Positions 55,359 to 63,972 of a DNA stretch of 64,000 bases are shown one piece after another; position 1 is the first letter of the stretch, and every line of letters starts with the position of its first letter. The stretch is from Actinobacillus suis ATCC 33415. Lineage in GTDB: Bacteria; Pseudomonadota; Gammaproteobacteria; Enterobacterales; Pasteurellaceae. Below the pieces are notes generated by a model. That model had not been told where the DNA came from, did no database searches, and saw only the letters and a program-made list of their open reading frames with translations. Both the position numbers and the translations under genes were made by a program. The stretch lies in NCBI RefSeq assembly GCF_000739435.1, contig NZ_CP009159.1, forward strand, positions 2,046,001 through 2,110,000, written 5' to 3'.

Positions 55359-55975
55359 TGGCGTATTTATTTCAAGCACATTGGCGGCTGTTTTATTTGT
55401 TTGTGTTTGGCGTAGTAATCAGCGGTCTGAAATCGGTAAATATTTTACTTTTTTTGACCGCTTGTTTAGTCCCTTGTGTTCTTATCAGTCAAATTTTTTA
55501 TGGGCGATCATTAAAAGCATTAGCTCGCCGTTGGCTTAAATTCAATATTTTTACGTTATTGATTTGGTTAACGTTAAGTTGGCGTTTAGACACATTCTCC
55601 GTACAGTGCAATCCGCATGGTATTGAACTGGCAAGCTTAATTAGCCTACGGATGAATTTGATTTTATGTGCAACGTGGTTACTATTATTAAATGTGAATG
55701 AAGTTATGCTGGTGCAAGCGATCAGTCGGCTTCCTCTTTCACCGAAATTAATTCATCTCTTTGTTTTAAGTATTCGCTATATTTCCTTGTTAAATGAGGT
55801 AAACCGCAAGATGGATATCGCAATGCGAGCAAGGGGCTATCAGCCGAAATGTAATTGGCTCACCCTGAAAATCACTTCACAACGCGTGGCATTATTGCTT
55901 ATTCACGCCATGGTGCGAGCGGAAAGAACAGAAATGGCGCTGAAAGCTCGAGGTTTTAAATTCGGTAATAAATGA
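55358..55975 (+). CDS. cbiQ: nickel/cobalt ECF importer transmembrane subunit CbiQ
   Basis: 205-residue T-component membrane protein. Four or more hydrophobic segments are followed by the two coupling motifs typical of EcfT/CbiQ: MDIAMRARGYQPK and ERTEMALKARGF (A-R-G pairs), which contact the ATPase. The ATG overlaps the cbiM stop by one base. Confidence 0.92.
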   Translation: MAYLFQAHWRLFYLFVFGVVISGLKSVNILLFLTACLVPCVLISQIFYGRSLKALARRWLKFNIFTLLIWLTLSWRLDTFSVQCNPHGIELASLISLRMNLILCATWLLLLNVNEVMLVQAISRLPLSPKLIHLFVLSIRYISLLNEVNRKMDIAMRARGYQPKCNWLTLKITSQRVALLLIHAMVRAERTEMALKARGFKFGNK

Positions 55976-56000
55976 TTTGCAGTTAATTTAAACATAAAAA

Positions 56001-56630
56001 ATGAATGTATTGGAAGTTAATAACCTGACGGTTTTACGTAATCGACAAGCGGTCATAAATGCCCTAAGTTTTACCATTGAGCCGCAGCAACGAGTATTTT
56101 TACAAGGTGAAATCGGCGTAGGAAAATCCACACTGCTGCTTTCATTGCTCGGTTTTTTGCCGATTCACTCCGGTGATATTTATTTGTTTGGTACGCATTG
56201 CCAACGAGAAAAAGATTTTGTGCCGTTTCGTGGCAAAGTCGGCATTTGTTTTCAAAATGCAGAAGACCAATTATTTGGCCCCACCGTATTAGATGATGTT
56301 GCCTTTGGTGTGTTAAACCAAGGCTACACTCAAGCACAAGCTTATAAAATCGCTCTTGAACAACTTCAGATATTAGATCTTGAATATCTGAAAGATCGTC
56401 CGGTGAATGCGCTTTCCGGCGGCGAACAGAATTTCACCGCCTTAGCCGGCGTACTTGCGATGAAACCCAAACTACTACTGCTTGATGAGCCGACCAATGG
56501 TTTAGATGCAAAAAATTGTGCGAAATTGACCGCTTTACTTAAACAACTCCAATTACCAATGTTGGTGGCTTCGCATGATCAAACCTTTACGCGACAGTTA
56601 GCAGATAAAACGCTTTATTTACAAAAATAG
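56001..56630 (+). CDS. cbiO: nickel/cobalt ECF importer ATPase CbiO
   Basis: 209-residue ABC ATPase, shorter than many CbiO proteins (~270). Walker A GEIGVGKST near residue 36, Q-loop CFQNAEDQLFGPTVLDDVAFG typical for ECF ATPases, signature LSGGEQN, Walker B LLLLDEPTNGLD, and switch His in VASHDQ. It powers the importer. Last gene of cbiKLMQO. Confidence 0.93.
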   Translation: MNVLEVNNLTVLRNRQAVINALSFTIEPQQRVFLQGEIGVGKSTLLLSLLGFLPIHSGDIYLFGTHCQREKDFVPFRGKVGICFQNAEDQLFGPTVLDDVAFGVLNQGYTQAQAYKIALEQLQILDLEYLKDRPVNALSGGEQNFTALAGVLAMKPKLLLLDEPTNGLDAKNCAKLTALLKQLQLPMLVASHDQTFTRQLADKTLYLQK

Positions 56631-56670
56631 TGGCAAAGCCACAATATATGCAAACACACAGGAAAATTAA

Positions 56671-57573
56671 ATGAAGCTTATTAAAACTACCCTTACAGGG
56701 ATAGGGCAAATCTTTTTGCAAGAAAATGGTTTGTCCGGTTTGGTCATTGTTATCGCGATGTTTTTTAGTCACTGGACGCTTGGGGTAAGCTGTTTTCTCG
56801 GCGCGCTTATCGGTACGCTGACAGCTAAAATATTGAAGTATCCGCCACAGCAAATTAGCCAAGGGCTTTATGGCTTTAATGCAAGCCTAGCGTTTATGTG
56901 CACCATGTTTACCTTTGCGGAAGTGGATGCCTCAAATCCTTTAATTTGGTGTATTGGTTTTGTTGCTTCGATTGTTGCAACGTTAATTATGCGTTTATTT
57001 GTGAAAAAGAATAAAGTCGCATTTACCTTTCCGTTTGTATTGAGCTGCTGGTTCTTTTGTTGGGGAATCGCCAAATTAGGCTTATTCGGTTTAACCCAGA
57101 CAACGCCTCCTTTAGCGGATTACACTGGCACGCTTGATGCAATCCAAGAACCTTTCTATGCTTGGGCAGAAGTGAATTTCGGTACCAGCATGGTAACCGG
57201 TACATTACTTTTTTTAGCGATTGCTATTAGTTCTCCCATTGCGGCTATGTACGGTTTGGCGGCAGCAGTTATCGGTACTGTATTTGCTCACCATTTACCG
57301 GATATTGATCATAATAGCCTTGCCAACGGTATTTACGGTTTCTCTCCTATTCTCGTAGCTTGTGCTTTTGCTGGCACACAATTACGCCATTTTTTATATG
57401 TCATTGTAGGCACTTTACTCGCGATTCTTATTCAATATGCGGTTGCTCAAACCGGACTGGCAACTTATACCATCGGGTTTATCATTGCCAGCTGGTTGTT
57501 ATTGATCGTTAAGAAACGATTAGATAAAGCCGCATTTGATAAACATAAATTAGTACAATTACTCAATCCATAA
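56671..57573 (+). CDS. utp: urea transporter
   Basis: 300-residue membrane protein of the bacterial UT family (ApUT-like). The duplicated fold is visible: GLYGFNASLAFMCTMF in the first half and GIYGFSPILVACAFAG in the second, each with the pore-lining motif G-x-Y-G-F. GQIFLQENGLSGLVIVIAM is at the N terminus. It forms a urea channel in the inner membrane and delivers substrate to the urease next door. It starts 40 bases after cbiO. Confidence 0.95.
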   Translation: MKLIKTTLTGIGQIFLQENGLSGLVIVIAMFFSHWTLGVSCFLGALIGTLTAKILKYPPQQISQGLYGFNASLAFMCTMFTFAEVDASNPLIWCIGFVASIVATLIMRLFVKKNKVAFTFPFVLSCWFFCWGIAKLGLFGLTQTTPPLADYTGTLDAIQEPFYAWAEVNFGTSMVTGTLLFLAIAISSPIAAMYGLAAAVIGTVFAHHLPDIDHNSLANGIYGFSPILVACAFAGTQLRHFLYVIVGTLLAILIQYAVAQTGLATYTIGFIIASWLLLIVKKRLDKAAFDKHKLVQLLNP

Positions 57574-57639
57574 ATTCTTCCTCTTCCCCTCTTGGGAACC
57601 GGATTTTATAAATAACTCATAAAATTAAGAAGGTACAAA

Positions 57640-57942
57640 ATGCATTTAACTTCAAGAGAACAAGAAAAACTGATGTTGTTTCTTGCCGGAGAGTTGGCGG
57701 CAAAACGCAAGGCTCGTGGTGTGAAATTAAATTATCCGGAGGCAATCGCTTATATTGCTAGCCATTTGCAAGAGGCTGCACGTGACGGTATGTCGGTGGC
57801 GGAAGTAATGCAATACGGTGCAACGTTACTGACGATTGATGATGTAATGGAAGGTATTGCGGAAATGGTTCACGAAGTTCAAATCGAAGCGACGTTTCCA
57901 GACGGCACGAAATTAGTGACGGTGCATAACCCTATTAGATAA
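57640..57942 (+). CDS. ureA: urease subunit gamma
   Basis: 100-residue gamma subunit: [27 protein letters not shown] is the family's standard start, and [23 protein letters not shown] its end. It is part of the (alpha-beta-gamma)3 apoenzyme. AAGGTAC precedes the ATG. A small palindromic repeat follows before ureB. Confidence 0.98.
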   Translation: MHLTSREQEKLMLFLAGELAAKRKARGVKLNYPEAIAYIASHLQEAARDGMSVAEVMQYGATLLTIDDVMEGIAEMVHEVQIEATFPDGTKLVTVHNPIR

Positions 57943-57946
57943 CGAT

Positions 57947-57972
57947 ACCCTCTCCCTCAAGAGGGAGAGAGT
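57947..57972. repeat. short CCCTCTCCC palindrome between ureA and ureB
   Basis: ACTCTCTCCC-type palindrome: CTCTCCCTC (57951 on) pairs with GAGGGAGAG across an AA loop. It resembles the ends of the larger repeats after ureC and ureG. Confidence 0.65.
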
Positions 57973-57992
57973 AAACAAATAAGGAATAAAAA

Positions 57993-58298
57993 ATGATCCC
58001 CGGAGAATATCAATTAGCAGACGGTGATGTACAAGCGAATGTGGGTCGCAAAACCGTCAAATTAGAAGTAGTAAATGCAGGCGACCGCCCGATTCAAGTT
58101 GGTTCGCATTATCATTTTTTTGAAACCAATAACGCCCTAAAATTTGACCGCTTGCAGGCGCGCGGTATGCGTTTAAATGTGCCGTCAGGCAATGCGGTGC
58201 GTTTTGAACCCGGTGAAGCGAAAGAAGTAGAACTGGTTGAGTTTGGTGGTAATAAAGTGATTTACGGTTTCCATAACGAAATCGACGGCAAATTATAG
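57993..58298 (+). CDS. ureB: urease subunit beta
   Basis: 101-residue beta subunit: [46 protein letters not shown] matches the family through the invariant GSH-Y-HF segment, and [23 protein letters not shown] closes it. It lies between ureA and ureC; the stop is 11 bases before ureC. Confidence 0.98.
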   Translation: MIPGEYQLADGDVQANVGRKTVKLEVVNAGDRPIQVGSHYHFFETNNALKFDRLQARGMRLNVPSGNAVRFEPGEAKEVELVEFGGNKVIYGFHNEIDGKL

Positions 58299-58309
58299 GG
58301 AGTAAGAAA

Positions 58310-60028
58310 ATGGCATTAACAATCCCACGCAGTCAGTATGTAGCGACTTACGGCCCGACAGTCGGTGATAAAGTCCGTTTAGGCGACACCGATTTATGGG
58401 CGACAATTGAACAAGATTTGTTAACCAAAGGCGATGAGTGTAAATTCGGCGGCGGTAAATCGGTACGTGACGGTATGGCACAATCAAGCACCGTAACCCG
58501 TGATAACCTGAACGTATTGGATTTTGCCCTCACTAATGTGATGATTATCGACGCAAAATTAGGCATTATCAAAGCGGATATTGGGATTCGTGACGGTCGT
58601 ATTGTCGGTATCGGTCAGGCGGGTAATCCGGATACAATGGATAACGTCACGCCAAATATGATTATCGGCGCAAGCACCGAAGTACATAACGGCGCACATT
58701 TAATTGCGACCGCCGGCGGTATCGATACCCACATTCACTGGATCTGCCCGCAACAGGCACAACACGCTATCGAAAACGGTATTACTACGATGATCGGCGG
58801 TGGTTCAGGTCCGGCGGACGGCACACACGCCACCACTTGTACACCGGGTAAATTTAACATTGAAAGAATGTTCCAAGCTTGCGAATCCTTACCGGTTAAT
58901 ATCGGCTTTTTCGGCAAAGGTAACTGTTCTACGCTTGAACCGCTTAAAGAACAAGTGGTTGCTGGTGCGTTAGGCTTAAAAATCCACGAAGACTGGGGTG
59001 CAACACCGGCAGTGATTGACGCAGCGTTAAAAGTAGCGGACGAAATGGATGTGCAAGTAGCGATTCACACCGATACGCTCAACGAAAGTGGTTTCTTAGA
59101 AGACACGATGAAAGCGATTAACGGACGTGTGATTCACACTTTCCACACCGAAGGTGCCGGCGGCGGTCATGCACCGGATATTATTAAAGCGGCGATGTAC
59201 CCGAACGTATTACCGGCTTCAACCAATCCAACCCGCCCATTTACTGTGAATACGATTGACGAGCATTTGGATATGCTGATGGTTTGCCACCATTTAGATA
59301 AACGTGTTCCGGAAGATGTCGCATTTGCCGATAGCCGTATCCGTCCTGAAACGATTGCCGCAGAAGATATTCTGCACGATATGGGCGTGTTCTCAATTAT
59401 GAGTTCAGACAGTCAAGCAATGGGACGTGTTGGCGAAGTAGTGACTCGTACGTGGCAGACTGCGGATAAAATGAAAGAACAGCGTGGAGCATTGGGCGAT
59501 GAAGGTAACGACAACTTCCGTATTAAACGCTATATTGCGAAATATACCATCAACCCGGCAATCGCTCACGGTATCAGCCAACACGTTGGCTCGCTTGAAG
59601 TGGGTAAACTGGCGGATATCGTACTATGGAAACCGCAATTCTTCGGTGTAAAACCGGAATTTGTGATGAAAAAAGGCTTTATCAGCTTTGCTAAAATGGG
59701 TGACCCGAATGCGTCAATTCCGACACCACAACCGGTATTCTACCGCCCAATGTTTGGGGCAAATGCGAAAGCGAATACTGAAAGTGCAGTTTATTTCGTT
59801 TCCCAAGCGAGTGTAGAAGCGGATATCAAAACCCAATATGGTATCCAGAAAGATACTTTAGCGGTAAAAGGCTGTCGTGATGTAGGTAAAAAAGACCTCG
59901 TTCATAATAACGCAACGCCTGAAATTACCGTTGATCCGGAACGCTACGAAGTTCGTGTGGACGGCGAGCATATTACTTGCGAACCTGCGACTAAAGTGCC
60001 GCTTGCACAGCGTTATTTCTTGTTCTAG
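58310..60028 (+). CDS. ureC: urease subunit alpha (catalytic)
   Basis: 572-residue catalytic subunit holding the two-nickel centre that hydrolyses urea to ammonia and carbamate. Visible ligands: [16 protein letters not shown] (His pair), the carbamylated Lys in [15 protein letters not shown], His in [14 protein letters not shown] and [18 protein letters not shown], the Cys of the active-site flap in LMVCHHLD, and the Asp in [14 protein letters not shown]. Trp in HIHWICP replaces the more common Phe. Length fits (~570). A repeat element and hairpins follow. Confidence 0.98.
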   Translation: MALTIPRSQYVATYGPTVGDKVRLGDTDLWATIEQDLLTKGDECKFGGGKSVRDGMAQSSTVTRDNLNVLDFALTNVMIIDAKLGIIKADIGIRDGRIVGIGQAGNPDTMDNVTPNMIIGASTEVHNGAHLIATAGGIDTHIHWICPQQAQHAIENGITTMIGGGSGPADGTHATTCTPGKFNIERMFQACESLPVNIGFFGKGNCSTLEPLKEQVVAGALGLKIHEDWGATPAVIDAALKVADEMDVQVAIHTDTLNESGFLEDTMKAINGRVIHTFHTEGAGGGHAPDIIKAAMYPNVLPASTNPTRPFTVNTIDEHLDMLMVCHHLDKRVPEDVAFADSRIRPETIAAEDILHDMGVFSIMSSDSQAMGRVGEVVTRTWQTADKMKEQRGALGDEGNDNFRIKRYIAKYTINPAIAHGISQHVGSLEVGKLADIVLWKPQFFGVKPEFVMKKGFISFAKMGDPNASIPTPQPVFYRPMFGANAKANTESAVYFVSQASVEADIKTQYGIQKDTLAVKGCRDVGKKDLVHNNATPEITVDPERYEVRVDGEHITCEPATKVPLAQRYFLF

Positions 60029-60034
60029 TGTTCA

Positions 60035-60098
60035 CCCTCTCCCCTTGCGGGAGAGGGACAGATTTTTCTTTGTTAAGAAGAAAAATCAGGGAGAGGGG
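60035..60098. repeat. palindromic urease-locus repeat, copy 1
   Basis: Starts CCCTCTCCCCTTGCGGGAGA and ends AAAAATCAGGGAGAGGGGG, with inner arms GATTTTTCTT / AAGAAAAATC. It therefore folds into nested stems. A second copy, nearly identical, lies after ureG at 63809-63871. Confidence 0.85.
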
Positions 60099-60171
60099 GA
60101 ACGGTTTTTTCCTCTCTTTGTTTCGCTAAACATTCCAACAAGCGGTTAAATTTGCATAAAATTTTGCAAAT

Positions 60172-60281
60172 ACCACGCACTGACGTGCGTGGTTAAGTAT
60201 AGGGTCGTCGCTCTGCGACAATTCACCTAAGTTGGTTGCAGAGCAACCATACAATGTCTAACCTCATACGTGAGTATGAGG
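60172..60281 (+). other. run of four hairpins before ureX
   Basis: Four perfect short stems in a row: ACCACGCAC/GTGCGTGGT (60172-60193), GTCGC/GCGAC (60207-60219), TGGTTGC/GCAACCA (60233-60249) and CCTCATAC/GTATGAGG (60262-60281). The last ends four bases before the ureX ribosome binding site AAGGAG. Confidence 0.75.
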
Positions 60282-60295
60282 AAAAAGGAGAATCT

Positions 60296-60913
60296 ATGAA
60301 ACTCTGGTATTCCACTACTAGCCCTTTTGTGCGTAAAGTGTTAGTCACATTAAAACACCAACAATTAGAAGCTAAAACCGAGCTGTTAAAAATTAACTCA
60401 TCGGTCGATCCAAATTCACCACACAACCAAGACAATCCGCTTGGACGTGTACCCGCTCTACAACGTAATTGTGGAAACTGGTTGTTTGGTAGTCAGCTGA
60501 TTTGCGAATACCTTGATCAAAAAGGCGACCAACCGAAATTATTCCCAGAAAGCGGTAAACCACGCTGGGCGGCATTAGCGTTACATAACCTTGCGGACGG
60601 TATTTTAGAAAACACCGTACCGATTATGGCGGAACGTTTACTTCGCCCTGAAAATGAATGGTGGACAAGTCGCCAAGAACAGTTAATGGATCGTAATATT
60701 CGCTCATTCCCACAGCTTGAAAAAGCGATTGAGCCATTCGGCACAGAACTAAATATCGGCACAATTACTGCAGTTTGCTTAATTGATTGGTTGCAATTCC
60801 GTGCCGAAAAACTCGGCTACGATCTTGCAAAACATCACCCAAATTTGACCGCTTGGGCGGAGCAGATGAATGATAAGTATGCAGTGTTGGCAGAGACAAA
60901 ACCTAAGGTGTGA
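60296..60913 (+). CDS. ureX: GST-like protein UreX
   Basis: 205-residue glutathione S-transferase-fold protein. The thioredoxin-like N domain has MKLWYSTTSPFVRKVLVTLKH with a Ser-Pro-Phe start as in YibF, NPLGRVPAL carrying the cis-proline, and FGSQLICEYLDQ. A helical C domain follows. It matches by length (615 bp coding) and place the ureX gene reported between ureC and ureE in A. pleuropneumoniae, as I recall it. Urease activity is not known to need it. The ATG at 60296 follows AAGGAGAAT; an upstream in-frame start would run through the hairpins. Confidence 0.85.
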   Translation: MKLWYSTTSPFVRKVLVTLKHQQLEAKTELLKINSSVDPNSPHNQDNPLGRVPALQRNCGNWLFGSQLICEYLDQKGDQPKLFPESGKPRWAALALHNLADGILENTVPIMAERLLRPENEWWTSRQEQLMDRNIRSFPQLEKAIEPFGTELNIGTITAVCLIDWLQFRAEKLGYDLAKHHPNLTAWAEQMNDKYAVLAETKPKV

Positions 60914-60970
60914 TATTTTTTATATGACCTAATGTTTTGACGATTGTTTGAAATCATCGAGGAATGATAA

Positions 60971-60993
60971 CTGTTCATTTTTTCAGTATAATG
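60971..60993 (+). promoter_or_regulatory. LexA-box-like operator overlapping a -10 box before dinD
   Basis: CTGT-TCATTTTT-TCAG (60972-60987) matches the LexA consensus CTGT-N8-ACAG at seven of eight fixed positions, with an outer A/T pair extending the dyad (ACTG...CAGT). TATAAT follows at 60988-60993. Fits SOS control of the following dinD gene; no clear -35 box is seen. Confidence 0.6.
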
Positions 60994-61025
60994 ATTAAAT
61001 TATATTACTTAAAAGGAGAACTTGT

Positions 61026-61877
61026 ATGGATCAACAATTACAAACATTAAAATTATCGCTAGAAGCATTAGTGCAGCGTATTGATCAAGATAATATTGAG
61101 TATTGGTTTGCTCGCGATTTACAACCTTATTTGGGGTATAGCCGTTGGGAAAACTTTAAACTTACGATTTTAAGATCAATGGAGGCTTGTGAAACTAGTG
61201 GTTTCCCTGTGTCAGACCATTTTCGTGGCATCACGAAAATGGTTAAATTGGGTAGTGGTAGTCAGAGAAAAATTGAAGATTTTATGCTGACTCGTTACGC
61301 TTGTTATTTACTTGCATAAAATGGAGATCCTCGTAAGCCTGAGATCGCCTTTGCTCAGAGTTATTTTGCTGTACAGACTCGTAAGCAAGAAGTAATAGAA
61401 GAGCGAATGAAGTTGCAGGTTCGTATTGAAGCAAGAGATCGTTTGCGGGAATCTGAAAAAATACTTTCAAAAAACTTATATGAAAGAGGTGTTGATGATG
61501 CCGGCTTTGGTCGTATTCGTTCGAAGGGTGATCAGGCGTTATTTGGTGGTTTTACTACCAAAGCAATGAAAGAAAAATATGGGATTGTTCCTAATAGAGC
61601 ATTAGTAGATTTTTTACCGACATTAACTATTGCAGCGAAAAATCTTGCAACAGAAATGACAAACCATAATACCTTGCAAGATGATTTACAAGGCGAAACG
61701 GCTATTTCTGATGAGCATGTGCAGAATAATAAAACTATTCGAGAAATGCTGGGGCAACGCGGAATAAAACCAGAAAGTTTACCGGCAGAACCCGATTTAC
61801 AAAAACTTGAAAGAAAAGTGAAGTCTGAAGATAAGAAACTAGCGAAACACGTGAAAAGTTTACCTAAAGAGAACTAA
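61026..61877 (+). pseudogene. dinD: dinD-type DNA-damage-inducible gene, broken by one stop codon
   Basis: A single frame of 283 codons matches DinD, which in E. coli is LexA-controlled and affects RecA filaments. The first part has IEYWFARDLQPYLGYSRW, FPVSDHFRGITKMVKLGSGSQRKIEDFMLTRYACYLLA, then TAA at 61317-61319 where relatives have a sense codon (E. coli Gln). The same frame resumes with NGDPRKPEIAFAQSYFAVQTRKQE and runs to AEPDLQKLERKVKSEDKKL. One C-to-T change (CAA to TAA) explains it. AAAAGGAGAAC precedes the ATG. It sits between ureX and ureE, eight bases before ureE. Either a recent pseudogene or a read-through site; the former is likelier. Confidence 0.85.
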
Positions 61878-61884
61878 AATTATT

Positions 61885-62448
61885 ATGCAAATCCTTAACC
61901 CAATCCTTCCAGTAATGGAAGATATTTTAGGCAATCTTGCCGAGCTAAAAGCTTCAGGCAAAATTACCAATCAACAAATCGACACCGTTGAATTGCAATG
62001 GTATGAAAGTGAACGCAATATATTGCGTAAAACGTCGAAATCAGGACGTGAAGTGGCGTTTCGTTTGCTGAAAGAAGGGCAACGTTTGAAGCATGATGAT
62101 GTAGTTTTTGTGAGCGAGAGCCTAGTGATTACGATTGAAATCGTGCCAAGCGAAGTGATTGTGCTTTCACCGAAAACCTTGCCTGAGATGGCTCGTGCTT
62201 GCTATGAAATCGGTAATAAACATTCGCCATTATTTTTAGATGGTGATGAAGTCACGCTGCCGTACGACAAACCGATGTTTGAATGGCTACAAGCGGCAGG
62301 ATTTGAACCGAAAAAAGCAGAACGTCGTTTAAGCCAAGCATTGCGAGCGAATTCGGCACAAGGACACGGACATTCTCACGGTCATAGCCATGCGCACGAT
62401 CATCACGGCTATCATCACCATGGAGACGGAAATTGGCACAAGCACTAG
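61885..62448 (+). CDS. ureE: urease accessory protein UreE (nickel metallochaperone)
   Basis: 187-residue UreE that hands nickel to the urease active site. The N-terminal peptide-binding domain contains GREVAFRLLKEGQRLKHDD. The metal-binding domain has EMARACYEIGNKHSPLFLDGDEVTLPYDKPMFEWLQAAGF with the interface His. The C-terminal tail is very His-rich (GHGHSHGHSHAHDHHGYHHH), a nickel store seen in some UreE. Its start follows dinD with only a weak site (AAAGAGAAC, 10 bases off), so translation may depend on coupling to dinD. UreF begins inside its last codons. Confidence 0.96.
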   Translation: MQILNPILPVMEDILGNLAELKASGKITNQQIDTVELQWYESERNILRKTSKSGREVAFRLLKEGQRLKHDDVVFVSESLVITIEIVPSEVIVLSPKTLPEMARACYEIGNKHSPLFLDGDEVTLPYDKPMFEWLQAAGFEPKKAERRLSQALRANSAQGHGHSHGHSHAHDHHGYHHHGDGNWHKH

Positions 62449-63143
62449 ATTTCGCACGTATGGGGCAGTTAGGGGCGTTGTTACACTTAGTTGATCCTAC
62501 GCTGCCAATCGGTGGTTTTAATCATTCCAACGGCTTGGAAACCTTTGTGCAACAAGGCAAAGTGAACAGTCGAGCAAGTCTTGAAGAGTATGTTCAAACC
62601 CAGCTAATGCAGAACTGGATTTACAATGACGGTGCGTATTTATCACTGGCATTTGATGCAATGGCAAACCACGATTTAGACCGCTTGTTGGCGTTAGATC
62701 AAGAGCTTGCCGCCAGCAAAATCGCTCGTGAGAGTCGTGAGGGCAGTTATAAATTAGGTGTACGATTGCTGAAGATTTTTATTCGTTATGAAAATCACCC
62801 ATTACTGAGTGCCTTCCAACAAGCGCTCAGCGAAAAACGTTGTCAGGGCTATTTCCCAATTGTGTTTGCAATGGTGGCTCAAGCGATGAATCTAGATAAA
62901 GCCGAAACGCTCTATGCGTTCTACTACAATGCGGCAGTCGGAGCGGTGACTAATGGCGTGAAACTGGTGCCGTTAAGCCAAATGGACGGGCAAGATATTT
63001 TATTTGCGTTACGCACACTACTTGCGCAAGCGGTTGAAAATAGCCTAAATCCTGATCCCGAATGGCTCGGCGCAGCAACGCTGGCAAGCGATATTCGCTC
63101 AATGCAACACGAACAGCTTTATACAAGACTTTATATGTCTTAA
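62433..63143 (+). CDS. ureF: urease accessory protein UreF
   Basis: 236-residue UreF, part of the UreD-UreF-UreG activation complex. Signatures: LLHLVDPTLPIGGFNHSNGLETFV, LLALDQELAASKIARESREGSYKLGVRLLK and AFYYNAAVGAVTNGVKLVPLSQMDGQ. The start is TTG at 62433, with GGAG seven bases upstream, overlapping the end of ureE by 16 bases; the ATG at 62460 has no ribosome binding site. All-helical protein acting on apo-urease in the cytoplasm. Confidence 0.93.
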   Translation: MAQALDFARMGQLGALLHLVDPTLPIGGFNHSNGLETFVQQGKVNSRASLEEYVQTQLMQNWIYNDGAYLSLAFDAMANHDLDRLLALDQELAASKIARESREGSYKLGVRLLKIFIRYENHPLLSAFQQALSEKRCQGYFPIVFAMVAQAMNLDKAETLYAFYYNAAVGAVTNGVKLVPLSQMDGQDILFALRTLLAQAVENSLNPDPEWLGAATLASDIRSMQHEQLYTRLYMS

Positions 63144-63163
63144 TTTGAATAATAGGAAAACCA

Positions 63164-63799
63164 ATGCGTAAATATATCAAAATCGGGGTGGCAGGCCCTG
63201 TGGGAGCGGGGAAAACCGCATTAATCGAACGTTTAACTCGTGAAATTGCAAACCGTTATAGTGTGGCAGTAATCACCAATGACATCTATACGCAAGAAGA
63301 TGCGGAGTTTTTAACTAAAAACAGTTTGCTTCCACCTGAACGCATTATGGGGGTGGAAACCGGCGGTTGCCCGCATACGGCGATTCGTGAAGACGCTTCA
63401 ATGAACCTTGAAGCGGTAGACGAAATGGTCGCTCGTTTCCCGGAAGTGGAATTAATTTTCATTGAATCGGGTGGCGATAACCTTTCGGCAACGTTCAGCC
63501 CGGATTTGGCAGACGTGACGATTTTCGTGATTGACGTAGCACAAGGCGAGAAAATTCCACGTAAAGGCGGGCCGGGTATCACGCGTTCAGACCTGTTAGT
63601 GATTAATAAAACTGACTTAGCACCGTTTGTGGGGGCGGATTTAAGCGTAATGGAACGTGATGCTCGCTGTATGCGTAACGGTCAGCCGTTTATTTTCACC
63701 AACCTAATGAAAAACGAAAACCTTGATGGTGTGATCGGTTGGATCGAAAAATATGCGTTGTTAAAAAATATTGAAGATCCGGCGTCTTTAGTTCGTTAA
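63164..63799 (+). CDS. ureG: urease accessory GTPase UreG
   Basis: 211-residue GTPase that drives nickel insertion. P-loop GPVGAGKT at residues 11-18, switch region [13 protein letters not shown], metal-binding [22 protein letters not shown] (Cys-Pro-His), Walker [20 protein letters not shown], and base-recognition NKTDLAP. Length normal (~205). It follows ureF by 20 bases. ureD, the next expected gene, is not inside the window. Confidence 0.97.
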   Translation: MRKYIKIGVAGPVGAGKTALIERLTREIANRYSVAVITNDIYTQEDAEFLTKNSLLPPERIMGVETGGCPHTAIREDASMNLEAVDEMVARFPEVELIFIESGGDNLSATFSPDLADVTIFVIDVAQGEKIPRKGGPGITRSDLLVINKTDLAPFVGADLSVMERDARCMRNGQPFIFTNLMKNENLDGVIGWIEKYALLKNIEDPASLVR

Positions 63800-63808
63800 A
63801 TACTATAA

Positions 63809-63871
63809 CCCTCGCCCCTTGCGGGAGAGGGACGGATTTTTCTTCGTACAGAAGAAAAATCAGGGAGAGGG
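63809..63871. repeat. palindromic urease-locus repeat, copy 2
   Basis: Begins CCCTCGCCCCTTGCGGGAGA and ends AAAAATCAGGGAGAGGG, differing from copy 1 (60035-60098) at a few bases and in the inner loop (CGTACA against TGTTA). It lies right after ureG. Confidence 0.85.
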
Positions 63872-63905
63872 TAAGCGGTGAGAATATCGTAACATTTTGC
63901 AAATT

Positions 63906-63972
63906 TCCCCTCTCTCTGCAAAAAATTGCCTAACGCAATTTTTCGCTGTCTCTCTCCCACGAGGGGCGAGAG
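63906..63972. repeat. related palindromic repeat, variant copy 3
   Basis: CCCCTCTCTCTG...CTCTCTCCCACGAGGGGCGAGAG outer parts with inner stem GCAAAAAATTGC / GCAATTTTT. Outer words resemble copies 1 and 2 but the inner stem differs. Window end region 63973-64000 holds nothing recognised. Confidence 0.6.

Noticed and set aside
60236..60295. Longer ureX frame with 20 extra residues
   Set aside because: It would run through two hairpins and lacks a ribosome site; the ATG at 60296 follows AAGGAGAAT and gives the GST-type N terminus.
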